This document shows, one piece after another, positions 5,628 to 7,360 of a DNA stretch of 7,360 nucleotides. A program made the translations under genes and the position numbers. Every line of letters starts with the position of its first letter. The first letter of the stretch is position 1. Below the pieces are notes generated by a model. It saw only the letters and a program-made list of their open reading frames with translations, was not told the origin of the DNA and made no database searches. Origin of the DNA: an uncultured beta proteobacterium (GTDB taxonomy: Bacteria; Pseudomonadota; Gammaproteobacteria; Burkholderiales; Burkholderiaceae_C); NCBI GenBank assembly GCA_903870955.1, contig CAIQEX010000030.1:1-7360 (forward strand), read 5' to 3'.

Positions 5628-6410
5628 ATGCAAGTCGCGTTGCCGATGTATTTCCCGCCGCGGGAAGCGCTGACCGCTTTTTGGACGGCGCTTGCCGAAT
5701 TGCTGCGCGCCGATGCGGCCTGCACGGGTCTGGACATTCCTCAGGCTCTCAGTTGGCCCAGCGACGTGCATGCCCAATGGCTGGAGGACGATGTGCTGCT
5801 CAGCCAGGCCTGTGGCTTTCCTCTGGTGACCCAACTGGCCGGCAAGGTGCAACTGGTGGGCACCTTTGCCTATGACGCGCCGGGCGTGCAAGGCATTTAT
5901 TGCCGCAGCCAGCTCATTTGTCGCGCCGAAGATCCACGCCAGCAATTGGCGCAGTTTGCCGGCAGCACGCTGGCCTACAACGACACGATTTCGCAATCGG
6001 GCTACAACGCATTGCGCGCGCTGATTGCAAGCACCACGACGCAGCGCCCGTTCTTCGAACAGGAAATGTGCACCGGCGCGCATTACCGCTCCATCGAAGC
6101 GGTGCGATCCGGTAGCGCCGACATGGCCGCGATTGACCCGGTCAGCTACGCGCATTGGCAGCGCAGCCAGCCCGAGCTTGCTGCCGAACTCCGGGTCTTC
6201 GGGCAAACAGAGGCCTATCCCGGCCTGCCCTTGATTACGTCGCTCAAGACTTCGGACGCCTTACTCGGTGCATTGCGCCGTGCCCTTCAAAACATTGCCA
6301 GCGACGCCGCCTATGTAGCCGTGCGCGCACCGCTTTTGGTCACTGGTTTTGAAGCCACCGACCTGGCGGATTACCAGGTCTGTCTGGATATGCAGGCACG
6401 CGCCGGGTGA
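5628..6410 (+). CDS. PhnD-like substrate-binding fold protein without a signal peptide
   Basis: A 260-residue protein resembling the PhnD/SsuA/transferrin-type periplasmic binding proteins of phosphate/phosphonate ABC transporters. Visible marks are the opening VALPMYFPPREALTAFWTAL, LSQACGFPLVT (58-68), YNDTISQSGYNALRALI (117-133, where family members bind the ligand oxyanion through the Ser/Gly stretch), and AHYRSIEAVRSGSADMAAID (151-170). Unlike real periplasmic receptors it begins straight at the first beta-strand, with no signal peptide or lipobox, and no permease or ATPase gene is adjacent. It may act as a cytoplasmic sensor or binding protein; that is inference. A GTG at 5619 is in frame and overlaps the desaturase stop as GTGA, so it may be the true start (three extra residues); ATG 5628 is the conservative choice. 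Neither has a strong Shine-Dalgarno, which suggests coupling to the upstream gene. Confidence 0.82.
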   Translation: MQVALPMYFPPREALTAFWTALAELLRADAACTGLDIPQALSWPSDVHAQWLEDDVLLSQACGFPLVTQLAGKVQLVGTFAYDAPGVQGIYCRSQLICRAEDPRQQLAQFAGSTLAYNDTISQSGYNALRALIASTTTQRPFFEQEMCTGAHYRSIEAVRSGSADMAAIDPVSYAHWQRSQPELAAELRVFGQTEAYPGLPLITSLKTSDALLGALRRALQNIASDAAYVAVRAPLLVTGFEATDLADYQVCLDMQARAG

Positions 6411-6438
6411 TCGTTTCTGCGTCTGCCAGAATGGCCTG

Positions 6439-6915
6439 ATGACTGAACACACCCTTGAACCCATCCACGAAGCCCGCTTGTGGAGCGATGAGCGTTGGAC
6501 GGCGCGCGTGATGAAGAACGAAGACGACGATGGCTGGGCGGTCGCCATGACGCTGCACAGCGAGGCAGAACCGGCCCTCGTGGGGCCCTGGACCATGGGG
6601 CGCGACAAGAAAAATCCAAAGCCGCTGGATGTTTCTGCGTTCAACACGCTGGTTAAAACGGCCAACGAAGTGTTACGCCGCCACGAGCAACAGCTCTATG
6701 CCCAGCTCAACCGCAATGTCAGCGTGACGTTCGATGGCGGACGCATTCGGGTGGCACTCAGTATCGTGCCCGACGACGAAGGGGCCACCGCATGCCTGGT
6801 GGCGACCGACGCGTTGGAAGTGGAATTGGGCCGCGCACCGGTCGCACCCACATTCAAACTGAATGCACTGAGCGCATTGGCCTGGGCCGAGTCCGGGTTT
6901 GTGAAACCTGCCTGA
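6439..6915 (+). CDS. Conserved-looking hypothetical protein, 158 residues
   Basis: A soluble, acidic 158-residue protein with no signal peptide or membrane segment. Visible stretches are EARLWSDERWTARVMKNEDD (11-30), a conserved-looking WAVAMTLHSEAEPALVGPWTMG (33-54), GRDKKNPKPLDVSAFNTLVK (54-73), a helix TANEVLRRHEQQLYAQLN (74-91), a beta-rich middle VSVTFDGGRIRVALSIVP (94-111), and the C-terminal FKLNALSALAWAESGFVKP. I have the impression that such proteins recur in Burkholderiales, but I know no function. It starts 28 bases after the PhnD-like gene on the same strand and is probably co-transcribed with it. ATG 6439 is the first start after a string of frame-specific non-coding sequence; the earlier ATG at 6431 runs into a stop after two codons. 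No clear Shine-Dalgarno is visible. Confidence 0.8.
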   Translation: MTEHTLEPIHEARLWSDERWTARVMKNEDDDGWAVAMTLHSEAEPALVGPWTMGRDKKNPKPLDVSAFNTLVKTANEVLRRHEQQLYAQLNRNVSVTFDGGRIRVALSIVPDDEGATACLVATDALEVELGRAPVAPTFKLNALSALAWAESGFVKPA

Positions 6916-6949
6916 AAACCAGCCGCATTTAGCAACTGGCGTTTACACA

Positions 6950-6963
6950 CCGGCGGTCGCCGG
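6950..6963. terminator. GC-rich perfect inverted repeat between convergent genes, possible bidirectional terminator
   Basis: CCGGC (6950-6954) and GCCGG (6959-6963) flank a GGTC tetraloop. The repeat lies in the 53-base gap between the stop of the plus-strand hypothetical gene and the stop of the minus-strand DUF2934 gene. There is no proper T-run on either side, so it is a stem candidate rather than a classic intrinsic terminator. Confidence 0.4.
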
Positions 6964-6968
6964 AGGGG

Positions 6969-7360
6969 TTATTTATTGAAGTGTCCGGCGGCAATGAGGC
7001 GGTCGATCTCAGCGGCCGCATCCAAATAGTCCTGCTCGGTGTTGCCCGGCGCAAAACCACGGCGTTCGGCAATGTAGAAGGCCGCCACCTCAATGTAGTT
7101 GGCACGTTGCTCCGAACCAATGACCACAGCCGGTGGAACAATTTTCCTTTTGGCGGGCGCTTTGGGCTTGACTGCAGGCGCTGCAGCTTTTTCAGCGACT
7201 GGCGCAGGCGCAGCCTTAACCACCACCTTGGCCGCCGGTTTCGCAACGGCTTTCTTCGCCGCCGGAGCTACAGCGGCCTTGGGCGCTGCCGTCTTGGTAG
7301 CGGCAGGTTTGGCCACTGCAGGCTTGGCGGCGGCAACCGCTTTTGCAGCAGGCTTGGCAC
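6969..7360 (-). CDS. Histone H1-like Ala/Lys/Pro-rich protein with DUF2934-like C-terminus (5' end outside window)
   Basis: The frame is open from the right edge to the TAA at 6971-6969. A GTG at 7316 could be a start, but the same Ala/Lys/Pro repeat continues without a stop to position 7360, so the real start is probably beyond the window. The N-terminal visible part consists of imperfect units such as AAKPAVAKPAATKTAAPKAA and KKAVAKPAAK, which resemble histone H1-tail, AlgP-like and bacterial Hc-type DNA-binding tails. The last ~50 residues (about 6972-7125) form a separate domain, RANYIEVAAFYIAERRGFAP then NTEQDYLDAAAEIDRLIAAG, matching the DUF2934 pattern of an Ile-Ala-x-x-Ala/Phe-Tyr helix, a short turn, and a D(Y/W)L..A..EI helix. 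A nucleoid or DNA-compacting role is likely for the tail; the DUF2934 function is unknown. The repeat has high G+C and is prone to length change. Confidence 0.85.
   Translation of the reverse strand, partial: AKPAAKAVAAAKPAVAKPAATKTAAPKAAVAPAAKKAVAKPAAKVVVKAAPAPVAEKAAAPAVKPKAPAKRKIVPPAVVIGSEQRANYIEVAAFYIAERRGFAPGNTEQDYLDAAAEIDRLIAAGHFNK

Noticed and set aside
5508..6206. Long minus-strand open frame of 232 codons over the PhnD-like gene
   Set aside because: It overlaps a plus-strand gene with recognisable family motifs, has no ribosome binding site and reads as a low-likelihood His/Arg/Ala-rich mirror of high-G+C codons.
7171..7186. CTGCAG-containing inverted repeat and other repeats in the right-hand gene
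   Set aside because: They follow from recurring Ala/Lys/Pro codons in the H1-like tail and need no separate explanation as regulatory or mobile repeats.

Overview
The window looks like a piece of a betaproteobacterial chromosome, most likely Burkholderiales and perhaps Comamonadaceae. The reasons are the moderately high G+C, the style of the protein families (an Ala/Lys-rich histone H1-like protein with a DUF2934-type tail, a signal-less PhnD-like protein, a split YeeE/YedE transporter pair) and the tight, mostly co-directional gene packing. This placement is an inference from gene content, not a database result. I see no tRNA, rRNA, insertion sequence, CRISPR array or prophage module.

Left part (1-2115). 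The end of an outer-membrane beta-barrel protein gene enters from the left edge and stops at 505. It is followed by a gene for a poly-gamma-glutamate hydrolase (PghP-type) zinc-enzyme family protein and a possible 40-codon gene, both on the plus strand. These converge on a minus-strand gene for an exported COG4798-type predicted methyltransferase. The hydrolase gene is visibly poorer in G+C than the metabolic genes to its right.

Middle part (2116-4590), a sulfur block. A 230-base divergent intergenic region holds a foldable leader in front of metY, which encodes the PLP-dependent O-acetylhomoserine sulfhydrylase that makes homocysteine from sulfide. A 13-bp interrupted hairpin after metY looks like its terminator or an attenuator. 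Next come two short membrane proteins whose genes overlap by ATGA: a YeeE/YedE half-transporter and a DUF6691-like partner. Together they probably import a reduced sulfur compound, which would fit with metY, although no transport substrate can be read from the sequence.

Right part (4591-7360). A three-gene plus-strand unit encodes a membrane fatty acid desaturase-family protein with the three histidine boxes, a PhnD-like substrate-binding fold with no signal peptide whose reading frame meets the desaturase stop codon, and a 158-residue conserved-looking protein of unknown function. It converges on a minus-strand gene, cut by the right edge, for an Ala/Lys/Pro-repeat protein with a DUF2934-like C-terminus.

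Nothing here is a clear new multi-gene system. The observations most worth a second look are the metY leader fold, the small Cys-containing ORF at 1169-1291, the signal-less PhnD-like protein coupled to a desaturase, and the PghP-type hydrolase in a Gram-negative setting.
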